NCBI GenBank assembly: GCA_025449515.1
Contig: JANWJI010000039.1
Coordinates: forward strand, 1 to 22,365
Reading direction: 5' to 3'
Source of the DNA: Nitrososphaeraceae archaeon
GTDB taxonomy: Archaea > Thermoproteota > Nitrososphaeria > Nitrososphaerales > Nitrososphaeraceae
DNA length: 22,365 nucleotides
Shown: in pieces, positions 5,921 to 15,011 of the stretch
Position numbering within the stretch: the first letter of the stretch is position 1
Layout of the letters: every line of letters begins with the position of its first letter
Notes under the pieces: model-generated
What the model was told of the DNA's origin: nothing
Databases searched by the model: none
Seen by the model: only the letters and a program-made list of their open reading frames with translations
Made by a program: the position numbers and the translations under genes

Positions 5921-8900
5921 TATTTTCTTCCTCTTTCACCTTCATATAAAGATCCACCATACCTGTCCCAACAGGTACCGTTGCGCCAACAATAACATTT
6001 TCCGTCACTCCTTTCAGACTTTCAACTTGGCCCTCTAATGAAGCTTTTGCAATAGTAGGTACTGTGATTTCAAAGGCTGCTCTGGCAAGAACGGATGTTT
6101 TTGTACCAGCAATGCCATGTCGGCCAATCTGTTGTAGGTAGCCCTTGGATGTCATGAGATCTGCAACTAGCATGATATGTCGCATGTCTACCTCAAGTCC
6201 CTGTTCCTCCAAAGTGTTTGTAATCTCTTTGACGAGAGCAGTTCTTGATGCTTCTATTCCCAAGGTTTGCCATATCTCATATACATTGTTAGTAGTCGAC
6301 CTAGAGGTATCTATGCCCTCAATTGCTACTACCTTGGCAAGGTTGGATCCGGCTGTTTGTATAACCCACTCGTCATCTTGCTTGACGATAGTAACTCGTT
6401 CGATGTCAGGTACGCCCTTAACTCTGTTGCTCAGAAGCTTATTTCTAAGTGTCAGTAGTGTTTGTGCATCAGGATTTCCTGGAACTGTAACCTTGATAAG
6501 GTATTTCTTCTCGTTCATCAAGATCTCATATTTCTTCTTCGATCCTTTCAATACTTCATATATTTCCTCCAGTGCACACCCGCGCTCTGTTAGTTTAGCC
6601 TCAGAAACGGAAAAGGTAAGAGTCCCATCATAATCTGTATCTGTTTTTTCTATTAGATCGCTAACTCTAGTAAATATTATCTCCCTTGCAACTTCAAGCG
6701 CCTTTTCCCTAGAAATTCTATGTTCCTTATCAAGGTAAATGTCCATAGTGGGCGTAACTGGTTTTTTCCTTGCATCTACTAGCTCTATTAATCTGGGAAG
6801 ACCCAAAGTGACGTTCCGCTCCTTAACTCCGGCAAAGTGAAAGGTTCTAAGAGTCATCTGTGTACCAGGTTCCCCGATAGACTGTGCCGTAACTACGCCA
6901 ACCGCTTCGCCCGGTTCTGCTCTTGCCTTTTCGATTAAATCCATAGTCTTTTTTAGAACATTTTCGATGCCTTCCAAGCTGAGCGGGTTTTCAGTGATTG
7001 TCGTCTCAAGATTCCTCTTCAATCTATCATTCAGATCTTTACCGAATTTTTTTAATATACTCTCAATCTCAGCCTGTGTCGCCTTTTTGCCAGTATCTGC
7101 AATCGATGCGCTTTCAATTAACCTTAAAATATTTACAGCTTCACCATGATCGCTTTTTGCTGGATCAATTCCGTCTTCGCCATACAAGTACTGAATTATA
7201 TTCCCGTGCGGATCGCGAACAGTATGATCATACTCAATTTTTAGGTGCTCTAGAGCGTTAATTAATCTTCTTTGCATGTATCCAGACTGCTGAGTTCTAA
7301 CTGCAGTGTCGACTAGACCTTCCCTGCCTCCCATGGCATGGAAGAAAAATTCCAGCGGACTCAGGCCATCTCTATAATTTGATTTAACAAACCCTCGCGA
7401 GGCAGGATTGGTGTCATTTATCGTAAAGTGTGGCAGAGATCTGTTGTGATACCCCTTGTTAATTCGCTTTCCTCTAATAGACTGTTGGCCCAACGCCGCC
7501 GTCATTTGTCCAATATTAAGCGTTGAACCACGTGCGCCTGTGGAAGCCATGATTACACCAGAATTATTATCCGGAAATGCTCTGTCGGCCGTTTTTCCAG
7601 CCCTATCTCTTGCTCTTGACAACTCATTTACCACGTATAATTCAAGAGCCTCCTCGGGAGAAAGCCCTCTAGTAAGCGGTAGGGTTCCCTGCTCATACTG
7701 CAAGATCAAATCATGAACATTATCATATGCCTTTTGAACTACATCGTTAATTTCCTGTCTTGTTTTATCACTTAACCATAAATCCGAGTACCCATACGTA
7801 AAACCTCTATGGGTAATGTACGTCTTGAGCATAATTAGAATAGAATCAAGGAACTTTCGAGCAGCATCATTTCCATAATCCTTTGCTATTCGATGTAGCA
7901 CACTATCGGGTTCTTCTGCTCCTATTGAAGCCTTATCTATCACCCCACTAACGAGTTCTCCGTTTCTGATTACAACATCTTTCCCTTCACCTTTTGCGGC
8001 CTTGTTCCATTTTGATGTGATTATAAAATTGAAATCACGAGGAAAGAATAACGAGAACAGCTGTTTGCCGGTATAGAATTTTTCGCCTGCACTATTTGTC
8101 TTGCATTCTGGCAAGGTACCTTTATACCCGCCTATTAAAGCCATGTTTGCAAATTCTTCCCTAGTAAGTATAGTTTGATCAGACGTAAGGATGAATGCCC
8201 CAGTAATAAAATCTCTGATTCCACCGATGATAGGCCCCCCGTACCTCGGTGAGATGAGCTGATCCTGGACTCGCATGAGTAATGCTGCCTCTGCTCTGGC
8301 TTCCTCACTTTGAGGGACGTGTAGATTCATTTCGTCTCCATCAAAATCCGCATTGTATGGAGGACAAACTGCAGGATGTAACCGAAAGGTCCTATATGGC
8401 AAAACTCGCACATAATGAGCCATGATGGACATCCTATGCAGCGACGGCTGCCTGTTAAAAATTACAATATCTCCGTCTGACAGATGTCTCTCAACTAGAT
8501 AATTACTGGAAAGAGAATCTGCTATTGCATTCCTATCATTTACATAATCAAGTCGAATCTTAACTCCGTCTGGTCTTATGATATAGTTAGCGCCAGGATA
8601 TATGTTAGGTCCATTAATAACCAATTTCTTTAATCGCTCGAGGTTCCACTGAGATACAGTCTCCGGTATGGTCAGCTTTTTGGCAACATCCACTGGCACG
8701 CCTACATTTGAAATGGCGAGATTTGGATCGGGCGATATCACTGTTCGGCTTGAGAAATCTACCCTTTTTCCAGAGAGTGAACCACGGAACCGTCCCTCCT
8801 TCCCCTTTAATCTTTGTGTCAGAGTTTTTAAAGGACGTCCCGACCTATGATGAGCTTGAGGGATTCCTGACACTTCGTTGTCAAAATATGTGGTTACATG

Positions 8901-9722
8901 ATACTGTAACAAATCGACCAAATCTTGCACGATTAGTGGAGGCGTTCCAGCCTCTTTGCTTTCCTTGAGCCTTTGATTGACCCTTATAATATCAACGAGC
9001 TTATGAGTCAAATCATCTTCTGATCTGATCCCAGTTTCTAGTATTATGGATGGTCTGACAGTCACTGGTGGCACAGGTAGCACTTGTAGCACGAACCACT
9101 CTGGTCTGGCCGTTTTGGGATCATATGCAAGGAGAGCCAAGTCTTCATCGGGGATATGGACCAATCTCTCTCTAATAGTAATAGGCAAGAGCCTGTTTTC
9201 ACCTGCGTCTGTCTTCTCCACGAAGATTGTCGGTTTCGTAAAAACTAAATCATATTGTTCTTTCTGGCAATGAGGACATACTTTGACCTTCTTTGCCTTG
9301 TCAATTATTTCGTCTTTAACATTCTCTAAGGTAATCACAGCATATGCGGCCTTTCTATCTCGCAGATCTTTATATTTCGACAATTCGTCAGGAGTTAACT
9401 TGATTCTGTTGCAAGATCTACATGTTATTATAAGTAGCTTGTGAATATCATCAACAAAGGCAATATGAAGAACAGGCTCAGCTAGTTCTATGTGTCCAAA
9501 GTGACCAGGACACCTGGCAGAAGTATTGCCACAGGTAGCACATTTTTGACCAGGCTCCAAGGTTCCAAGACGATTGTCCATCAATCCGCCCTGGACGGGC
9601 ATTCCATCTTCATCATATGTCTCTGGGGCCGTAATTTCTGCAACACTAAATTTCCGAACCTCAACTGGAGACCATACGCTGAATCTGATTCCTCCAAGGA
9701 TTTTCAGGGATTCTTCCATCAT
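5901..9722 (-). CDS. rpoA: DNA-directed RNA polymerase subunit A, unsplit (A' and A'' in one chain)
   Basis: Largest catalytic subunit of archaeal RNA polymerase, equivalent to eukaryotic Rpb1 without the CTD and bacterial beta-prime. The chain has 1273 residues. N-terminal zinc sites are visible as CATCGNTSARCPGHFGHIEL and then CRSC...CPHC. The catalytic Mg-binding NADFDGDEMNLHVP is at about residues 455-468. The bridge-helix/trigger-loop region includes GEAVGVVTAQSIGEPGTQMT at about 938-957, diagnostic of the A'' part. In most archaea A' and A'' are separate genes; here they are continuous, as described for Thaumarchaeota and close relatives. The start ATG at 9722 (followed by a second ATG) has a GGAGG Shine-Dalgarno at 9737-9733, 22 bp after rpoB. 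The stop overlaps eL30. Confidence 0.98.
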   Translation of the reverse strand: MMEESLKILGGIRFSVWSPVEVRKFSVAEITAPETYDEDGMPVQGGLMDNRLGTLEPGQKCATCGNTSARCPGHFGHIELAEPVLHIAFVDDIHKLLIITCRSCNRIKLTPDELSKYKDLRDRKAAYAVITLENVKDEIIDKAKKVKVCPHCQKEQYDLVFTKPTIFVEKTDAGENRLLPITIRERLVHIPDEDLALLAYDPKTARPEWFVLQVLPVPPVTVRPSIILETGIRSEDDLTHKLVDIIRVNQRLKESKEAGTPPLIVQDLVDLLQYHVTTYFDNEVSGIPQAHHRSGRPLKTLTQRLKGKEGRFRGSLSGKRVDFSSRTVISPDPNLAISNVGVPVDVAKKLTIPETVSQWNLERLKKLVINGPNIYPGANYIIRPDGVKIRLDYVNDRNAIADSLSSNYLVERHLSDGDIVIFNRQPSLHRMSIMAHYVRVLPYRTFRLHPAVCPPYNADFDGDEMNLHVPQSEEARAEAALLMRVQDQLISPRYGGPIIGGIRDFITGAFILTSDQTILTREEFANMALIGGYKGTLPECKTNSAGEKFYTGKQLFSLFFPRDFNFIITSKWNKAAKGEGKDVVIRNGELVSGVIDKASIGAEEPDSVLHRIAKDYGNDAARKFLDSILIMLKTYITHRGFTYGYSDLWLSDKTRQEINDVVQKAYDNVHDLILQYEQGTLPLTRGLSPEEALELYVVNELSRARDRAGKTADRAFPDNNSGVIMASTGARGSTLNIGQMTAALGQQSIRGKRINKGYHNRSLPHFTINDTNPASRGFVKSNYRDGLSPLEFFFHAMGGREGLVDTAVRTQQSGYMQRRLINALEHLKIEYDHTVRDPHGNIIQYLYGEDGIDPAKSDHGEAVNILRLIESASIADTGKKATQAEIESILKKFGKDLNDRLKRNLETTITENPLSLEGIENVLKKTMDLIEKARAEPGEAVGVVTAQSIGEPGTQMTLRTFHFAGVKERNVTLGLPRLIELVDARKKPVTPTMDIYLDKEHRISREKALEVAREIIFTRVSDLIEKTDTDYDGTLTFSVSEAKLTERGCALEEIYEVLKGSKKKYEILMNEKKYLIKVTVPGNPDAQTLLTLRNKLLSNRVKGVPDIERVTIVKQDDEWVIQTAGSNLAKVVAIEGIDTSRSTTNNVYEIWQTLGIEASRTALVKEITNTLEEQGLEVDMRHIMLVADLMTSKGYLQQIGRHGIAGTKTSVLARAAFEITVPTIAKASLEGQVESLKGVTENVIVGATVPVGTGMVDLYMKVKEEENNGESTQ

Positions 9723-9744
9723 ACTAGTAGAGCCTCCTGTCGAT

Positions 9745-12700
9745 TCATACCTTTTCCCTCGCTATCAATCTTGGCGCTACGTTCAAACTCATCATCTCCT
9801 GAAGAAGCAATTTAAATGCATATGCGATGATTACCGAAGAGATCTTTGCCTTCTCGCCACAAACTCGGCAGACAAATCTCCGCTGCTTTACATCAAAATA
9901 TGCCAAAAGTCCACAGCGTTCGCAAATATTTACTTCTGCCTTATCAGACTCTTCAAGCAATCTGTCCTTCAACATCATCGATGCACCGTATGCAATGAGA
10001 CAGTCTCTTTCCATTTCTCCAAACCTGAGCCCACCGCCACGTGCTCTTCCTTCGGTAGGCTGCTTTGTGAGCATTTGAACTTGTCCTCTTGCCCTGCTGT
10101 GAATTTTATCTGCAACCATGTGATGTAGCTTTTGATAATATACCACGCCAATGTAAACATCTGCCGGAAACTTTTTTCCGGTTCTACCATCGTACATTAT
10201 TTCTTTCCCGCTATAATCAAAGCCATACTGTGCCATAACATCTTTAATATCGTCCAATTTTTCACCCAAAAACGCAGATCCATCAACGATTTTCCCTCTC
10301 AATGATGCAGCTTTACCGCCCAATGATTCCATAAATTGTCCCACAGTCATTCTTGAAGGAAAGGCATGTGGATTTATCATGATATCCGGCACAACGCCCT
10401 CTGCTGTGTAAGGAAGATCTTCTTGACTTACTAGCATTCCTACGACTCCTTTTTGGCCGTGCCTTGAAGCAAATTTGTCTCCTATTTCCGGTATTCTCAT
10501 GTCTCGTACTCTTATCTTAAACATTTTCCCACCCTCAACTGACTGAGTCATTATCACTGTATCGACAACGCCGTTTTCTGAAGGTCTAACACCAACCGAA
10601 GTATCTCTTCTATAAGGTCCTTTCACTTCAAATTCTTTATACTCTTCCATAAATCTCGGAGGGGACGTTCTGCCTATGAGGATGTCACCCCCACTCACAA
10701 CCGCTTCGTGCATTATCGCACCATCCTGTTCCAACAACCTGTATGCTTTCTCACCTCTATATCCTCTAATATTTGCGTCTGAAAGTGGAAGTTCAAAGTT
10801 ATCCTTCATTCCGCCAGGATATTGTTTTGCTTCCGCTTCATATACCCGATAAAAGAACGTCCTACCCAGACCTCGATCCACGGATGACTTGTTAAATACA
10901 ATAGCATCCTCGATATTGTAGCCTTCAAATGGTAGAACTGCTACAATTGCATTCTGTCCTGTAGGCCTCTCATCTAAACCCAACAAATTTATTGCTTTTG
11001 TATTTACCATCGGAACCTGAGGATATAACATAAAGTGTTGTCGAACATAGGTACTGGCGTTCATCAAGGGTGTAGAAAATCCCAAGCTCTGTTTTGCCAT
11101 CGCACTTTCGTATGTATTTCGCGGCGATTGATTATGCTCCGGATAAGGTATAATAGAGGCTCCAACTCCCAGGATTGCAGATGGAAATATTTCGATGTGA
11201 GTATGAGATTTGCTCAGTTTCGATACATCGATTGCGATATAACAATTTTCCTCCTCATTAGCATCGACTAGTTCTATGATACCCATATACAGGAGATCAG
11301 ACCAAGATAGAAATTTCTTGGTGACCTTATCGATAATTTCATTTGTTATAAGTGGAGTACCATCTTTAACGACTGCCAAAGGTCTCAAGACCCTTCCAGC
11401 ATTGCAACTAATATACATCCGTTTAGTCGCATTTTCGTTAAACGTGGAATAAAAGTAGATACCAACATGGGGATAAATTTTACCAGCTCTCCTCATTGTT
11501 CTTAAAGTATGAGCCAACTGTTCACCACCTTCTGCATAGCCAATAAGCTGACCATCCACGAAAATTCTGGTGCCAATTCTCTTGAGATGTTCCTTGGCCT
11601 CATCAATATGTTCTACTCCAAGCTCATATAACTTCTCGACAATCTCTGCTGGGGGAGCACTAACAGAAATAATCGCAGATAGAGCCAAGTTCTTAACTAG
11701 ACCACAATTTGAACCTTCTGGTGTCTCGGCTGGGCAGATCCTACCGAAATGGGTAGCATGTAGATCTCGGGCTTCGAAATTTGGCTGACTTCTGCTTAAA
11801 GGAGACTGAATTCTTCGCAAATGACTGATGGTAGACATATAATTCGTTCGATCCAGTAATTGTGTGACACCCACTCGTCCTCTGCCCCAATTGCCGGTTG
11901 CAATAGCATTATTTAGTTTATCAGAAATTATCCCCGGTCTTACGGCCGCCGCTACAGCGTTGATCCCTCGCTTTTGTCCAGATCTTTCCAGTTGATATTT
12001 CATATCCCTTATCAAATTTCTAAATGCGGTTCTGAATAAATCTGCCAACATTTGACCAGCAAATTTTATTACCTTATTTCCGTAGTGATCCTTATCATCG
12101 GAATCTATCCAACCCATTTTTAATTCAATCAGCTTGCTCGCAGCTTCTCCTAAGAAAAGTGCCTTTTCATGGCGATTATCCGGATTCTTACCCAAATGCG
12201 GAAGCAAACCCCAATCAAGAAGGGTTTCTGCCCTTTTTATTTGGAACTCTTCAAGCATTCCAGGAGCAATCCTCTTGCTTATGTATATAATGGCATCTTG
12301 GCTAGTTATGACATCACCTGCTTTCTCGAAGGAAGGCTCCAAATCGTCTTGAATAATTTCGTTTAGCGAGACCGCATTTGCAATATCCTTATCTGATTCT
12401 AATCCCAATGCTCTAATTAGCGTAACTAGTGGAATATCTACCGGAGAACCTGGGATCTTGGCGACAATAGAACCATCTGGTCTCATGATCAATTCCAGTT
12501 TGGCTCTATAGCCAACTATTGAAGAATAGACCTTTGCTTTGTAAAGTAGAGTTCCGGTCGCTTCCTCCACATCTACTATAATTTTATTGTAAGATAGGTC
12601 CTCCAATCCAACGATCACACGCTCAGAGCCGTTGATCACAAAATACCCTCCAGGATCTCTTGAATCCTCGCCCATTTCTATCAATTTTGGTTCAGGCAAA

Positions 12701-13092
12701 TTATGTAATATGCAGGCATTTGACTTTACCATAACTGGCATGTCACCTACGTGAATAAACCTCGATTCTAATATCTTACTGTCCTCCACTATGCTAGACT
12801 CGAGCATAACTGGAGAGGCATATGTTAAATTACGAAGTCTTGCCTCCATGGGCGCCACATGGGTTATGGAGCCATCGAGCTCCATGATTCTAGGCTGTTG
12901 CAGCTTAATCTTACCAAGTTTTATCTTGTATGGATACTCGGCTGTTTCGATTTCAATTTCTCCAACTTCATCAATAATGCTCTGCAAGCCTCGGTCCATA
13001 AATTCATTGTAGGAATTCAGGTGCTGACGGGCCACCCCTTCTCGTCTAAGAATATCATTAATTATTGGCCACATATCGAAAAACTCGGTCAT
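9745..13092 (-). CDS. rpoB: DNA-directed RNA polymerase subunit B, unsplit
   Basis: Second-largest RNA polymerase subunit (Rpb2/beta homologue), 1115 residues. It carries the conserved GRICPAETPEGSNCGLVKNLAL segment mid-chain, the GDKFASRHGQKGVVG active-site motif, and GGLRFGEMERDCLIAYGA near the end. The C-terminal zinc ribbon has two pairs, CERC and CRVC. There is no B''/B' split: one frame covers both halves, as in Thaumarchaeota, Thermoproteota and eukaryotes. The start ATG at 13092 lies 7 bases after the rpoH stop. The junction with rpoA is 22 bp, so the subunits are probably made from a single mRNA. Confidence 0.98.
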   Translation of the reverse strand: MTEFFDMWPIINDILRREGVARQHLNSYNEFMDRGLQSIIDEVGEIEIETAEYPYKIKLGKIKLQQPRIMELDGSITHVAPMEARLRNLTYASPVMLESSIVEDSKILESRFIHVGDMPVMVKSNACILHNLPEPKLIEMGEDSRDPGGYFVINGSERVIVGLEDLSYNKIIVDVEEATGTLLYKAKVYSSIVGYRAKLELIMRPDGSIVAKIPGSPVDIPLVTLIRALGLESDKDIANAVSLNEIIQDDLEPSFEKAGDVITSQDAIIYISKRIAPGMLEEFQIKRAETLLDWGLLPHLGKNPDNRHEKALFLGEAASKLIELKMGWIDSDDKDHYGNKVIKFAGQMLADLFRTAFRNLIRDMKYQLERSGQKRGINAVAAAVRPGIISDKLNNAIATGNWGRGRVGVTQLLDRTNYMSTISHLRRIQSPLSRSQPNFEARDLHATHFGRICPAETPEGSNCGLVKNLALSAIISVSAPPAEIVEKLYELGVEHIDEAKEHLKRIGTRIFVDGQLIGYAEGGEQLAHTLRTMRRAGKIYPHVGIYFYSTFNENATKRMYISCNAGRVLRPLAVVKDGTPLITNEIIDKVTKKFLSWSDLLYMGIIELVDANEEENCYIAIDVSKLSKSHTHIEIFPSAILGVGASIIPYPEHNQSPRNTYESAMAKQSLGFSTPLMNASTYVRQHFMLYPQVPMVNTKAINLLGLDERPTGQNAIVAVLPFEGYNIEDAIVFNKSSVDRGLGRTFFYRVYEAEAKQYPGGMKDNFELPLSDANIRGYRGEKAYRLLEQDGAIMHEAVVSGGDILIGRTSPPRFMEEYKEFEVKGPYRRDTSVGVRPSENGVVDTVIMTQSVEGGKMFKIRVRDMRIPEIGDKFASRHGQKGVVGMLVSQEDLPYTAEGVVPDIMINPHAFPSRMTVGQFMESLGGKAASLRGKIVDGSAFLGEKLDDIKDVMAQYGFDYSGKEIMYDGRTGKKFPADVYIGVVYYQKLHHMVADKIHSRARGQVQMLTKQPTEGRARGGGLRFGEMERDCLIAYGASMMLKDRLLEESDKAEVNICERCGLLAYFDVKQRRFVCRVCGEKAKISSVIIAYAFKLLLQEMMSLNVAPRLIAREKV

Positions 13093-13099
13093 TAAATAC

Positions 13100-13351
13100 C
13101 TAGCCTTCTACGACGTAGCGGTAATATACACTTTCACCTGCAGTTGGGCTCTTTCTTGTTATTTTTATTATGTCCCCGGGGCGTACTTCAAGGTCTTCAA
13201 TTCCTTTATCTGTCGTCGTGATATATGGTAGTTGACTAGGCTTTGCGTTAAATTTTCGCAATACCTCTTCTGCCAAATCCTTTGGCAGAATCTCATGCTT
13301 TGGTTGATAAACATGATTTGATATCTTTATGACCTTCTTCTCTGAAGACAT
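13100..13351 (-). CDS. rpoH: DNA-directed RNA polymerase subunit H (Rpb5 C-terminal homologue)
   Basis: Small archaeal polymerase subunit that binds the jaw region, equivalent to the C-terminal domain of eukaryotic Rpb5. It has 83 residues from the ATG at 13351. The NHVYQPKHEIL start, then KPSQLPYI, then RPGDIIKITRKSPTAGESVYYRYVV follow the family from end to end. A TTG eight codons upstream (13375) would add MVWGGHKI, which has no counterpart in the family, so I prefer the ATG. It is the first gene of the RNAP operon, as usual in archaea. Confidence 0.93.
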   Translation of the reverse strand: MSSEKKVIKISNHVYQPKHEILPKDLAEEVLRKFNAKPSQLPYITTTDKGIEDLEVRPGDIIKITRKSPTAGESVYYRYVVEG

Positions 13352-13440
13352 TATTTTATGTCCCCCCCACACCAAACATAAATGACAAATTCCACGTCAG
13401 AAAATTTCCAGCGATCACTATACCACAGGGAGAAAGATAG

Positions 13441-13497
13441 CACATATAAGTGATATCGATTTTTTACTATTAAATCATAATACGAAATATAAAAAGA
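13441..13497 (-). promoter_or_regulatory. probable promoter region of the RNAP operon
   Basis: Two minus-strand TATA-like boxes are present: CTTATATGTG (13450-13441) and CTTTTTATATTTC (about 13496-13484). Transcription from the nearer one would start around 13415, giving a leader of about 65 bases before the rpoH ATG. The farther one would give a longer leader. I cannot tell which is used. Confidence 0.4.
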
Positions 13498-13516
13498 TGG
13501 CATATGATGGCATATG
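13497..13516. repeat. 10-bp tandem duplication ATGGCATATG
   Basis: Two adjacent perfect copies (13497-13506 and 13507-13516), each containing the palindrome CATATG. They lie just after the stop of the LarA-like gene and upstream of the RNAP promoter. No function is evident. Confidence 0.6.
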
Positions 13517-13530
13517 AGGTAATGATCTAC

Positions 13531-14658
13531 TCAATATTTCTCTCGTTTGGATTTGATTAAAATGGTGTCAGCCTCAGAAATTACTAAGATCTTGTGATTT
13601 TTTCCATGCTTCTCTATAAGGCGATCTAAGACTTCTTTGCTTCCAGTATATGGATATAGGCCGAGCTTTCCATTCAGATAATATTGCGGGATAGTAGACA
13701 TAATACCTAGATCGTATTGTGACCGCAACTCTCGTAAGTATACGAGATGTTCCTGACCCTCAACATAGGTCCGACCATCAAGGGCGTCTTGCACTTCAAT
13801 TCTTCCTTCAACGCAATCACGTAACACGCCGTTTCCTACGCCTTGGATGTTCTCGGCCAATAATACCGCCGAGCCATTTCTCTTTACAAGGTGTATCGAA
13901 TTCCACAACGAGTTTAGGGAACTCAAAAGAGTGTCATGTGGCCCTTCTTCATTACTTGTGCAAATAATTGCAGAACTACTACTAATCTCTTCAGTCTCAG
14001 TTATCGCAGACAAATGGCCGAGTGCGCTGTCAAATGCCTCAATGATGTTGTCATGGAATATAGCTGAAATACCATCAGAGTTTCCTACCACTTCAATAGC
14101 TTCAGCCCTCAGTTCACTGAATACTGATAATGCAACTTCTAATGGCGGTCCAGCTATTCCTGGTGCCGGTAAATCCGTGACTCTAGAATTAAATGCTTCT
14201 GTCATCTTATCTGGATAAAAATTACGAAGTAGCGTTGTAGGAGCTCCACAATACCCAAATAATGGGTCATGTTTTGTATGAGAGATGATCAAAATTTTTT
14301 GAAATTTTTTAGTCATAACGTCAAACGACTCGGAACCAATTCTCTGTATTGAACAGCCCTTATTAGAAATATTAGCGCATAATGCTTCAGCATATTTCGA
14401 AAAAGTCTCGATCGATACTTTTGATAAATCTATCGACCTATTCAGATCTAGTATCGTATCAATAACTCGTGCTACCGATTTTGAGCCGTCAGTTGCAAGG
14501 ATAAGTGTACATTCCATCAGTGCAACTCCACTAAGTTTAGCCCTTACCTGTTCGTCAGTTAGGAGGTCTAGATTTGATGAAATATGCTTTAGAAGATTCT
14601 CGAATTTGATATCGAGTACTATATGGGTACCTCCATACTTGAGCCATATTTCAGGCAT
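13531..14658 (-). CDS. divergent LarA-like (DUF2088) protein, lacking recognisable nickel-pincer residues
   Basis: 375 residues. The overall order follows the lactate racemase LarA family. The N-terminus is WLKYGGTHIVLDIKFENLL, like the LarA Y-G-D...L pattern. ATDGSK follows at about 56-60. SHTKHDPLFGYCGAP at about 126-140 matches the family's S-x-x-E-P-H-x-x-A-G-x-S-G-G block. A VVGNSDGISAIFHDNIIEAF stretch at 190-209 resembles the family's hydrophobic-G-x-F-x-G-x-x-x-x-A block. NGSAVLLAENIQGVGN at 261-276 matches the C-terminal G-G-T-I-I-x-x-A-E-C-x-x-G-x-G block. The histidine and cofactor-binding lysine of true LarA appear replaced, so racemase activity is doubtful. The start is the ATG at 14658, not the TTG just before it; a TTTATTTTAA box lies about 25 bp upstream. 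The assignment is from memory of family patterns. Confidence 0.5.
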   Translation of the reverse strand: MPEIWLKYGGTHIVLDIKFENLLKHISSNLDLLTDEQVRAKLSGVALMECTLILATDGSKSVARVIDTILDLNRSIDLSKVSIETFSKYAEALCANISNKGCSIQRIGSESFDVMTKKFQKILIISHTKHDPLFGYCGAPTTLLRNFYPDKMTEAFNSRVTDLPAPGIAGPPLEVALSVFSELRAEAIEVVGNSDGISAIFHDNIIEAFDSALGHLSAITETEEISSSSAIICTSNEEGPHDTLLSSLNSLWNSIHLVKRNGSAVLLAENIQGVGNGVLRDCVEGRIEVQDALDGRTYVEGQEHLVYLRELRSQYDLGIMSTIPQYYLNGKLGLYPYTGSKEVLDRLIEKHGKNHKILVISEADTILIKSKREKY

Positions 14659-14661
14659 CAA

Positions 14662-15011
14662 AAACCTAAGATGTACCCGTTAAAATAAATCTCTTTCCAT
14701 TCATCACGTAATTAACATTAGTTTTTTTCTTCCTGTTTCGTCGTCTTATGCTTCCCCGGGCAAATATTTAGCGTCGAAATTCAAGTCTGAAATAACGTCT
14801 AGGAACATACTGCCTCCTACACAAAAAACGAGTTTAACAAGAGGTACTAAATTGTTTAAAGAAAAGACAAAAAATAGAATATAATCTTACTCTAGTCTGA
14901 CATTTCCCAATCTGGCTGATATTTTTTGCATCTATTTTCTATGAGTTCCAAAAATAGTAAGCGAATGCTAACATTCTTTTCGTACGAATCCGCACAAAAG
15001 GCCAACTATCA
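14662..15011. other. intergenic region between tbp and the LarA-like gene
   Basis: On the minus strand it begins after the TBP stop. It holds T-rich tracts around 14855-14875 (possible terminator), an AGATTATATTC TATA-like box near 14876-14886, the short ORF at 14746-14808, and a TTTATTTTAA box around 14681-14690 for the LarA-like gene. No tRNA or other known RNA was found. Confidence 0.4.
14746..14808 (-). CDS. possible 20-residue peptide
   Basis: ATG at 14808, TAA at 14748-14746, product MFLDVISDLNFDAKYLPGEA. The only argument for it is a perfect GGAGG (14817-14813) with a 4-base spacer, in a 350-bp stretch without other genes. The frame continues beyond the stop for 13 more codons (DDETGRKK...). 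It might therefore be a decayed or recoded slightly longer protein. It may equally be chance. Confidence 0.2.
   Translation of the reverse strand: MFLDVISDLNFDAKYLPGEA

Noticed and set aside
9975..10190. 71-aa minus-strand frame inside rpoB
   Set aside because: Alternative frame of rpoB, whose own frame contains conserved motifs here.
13352..13375. TTG start adding eight residues to RpoH
   Set aside because: The extension does not match the family, and an ATG follows at the family's usual start.
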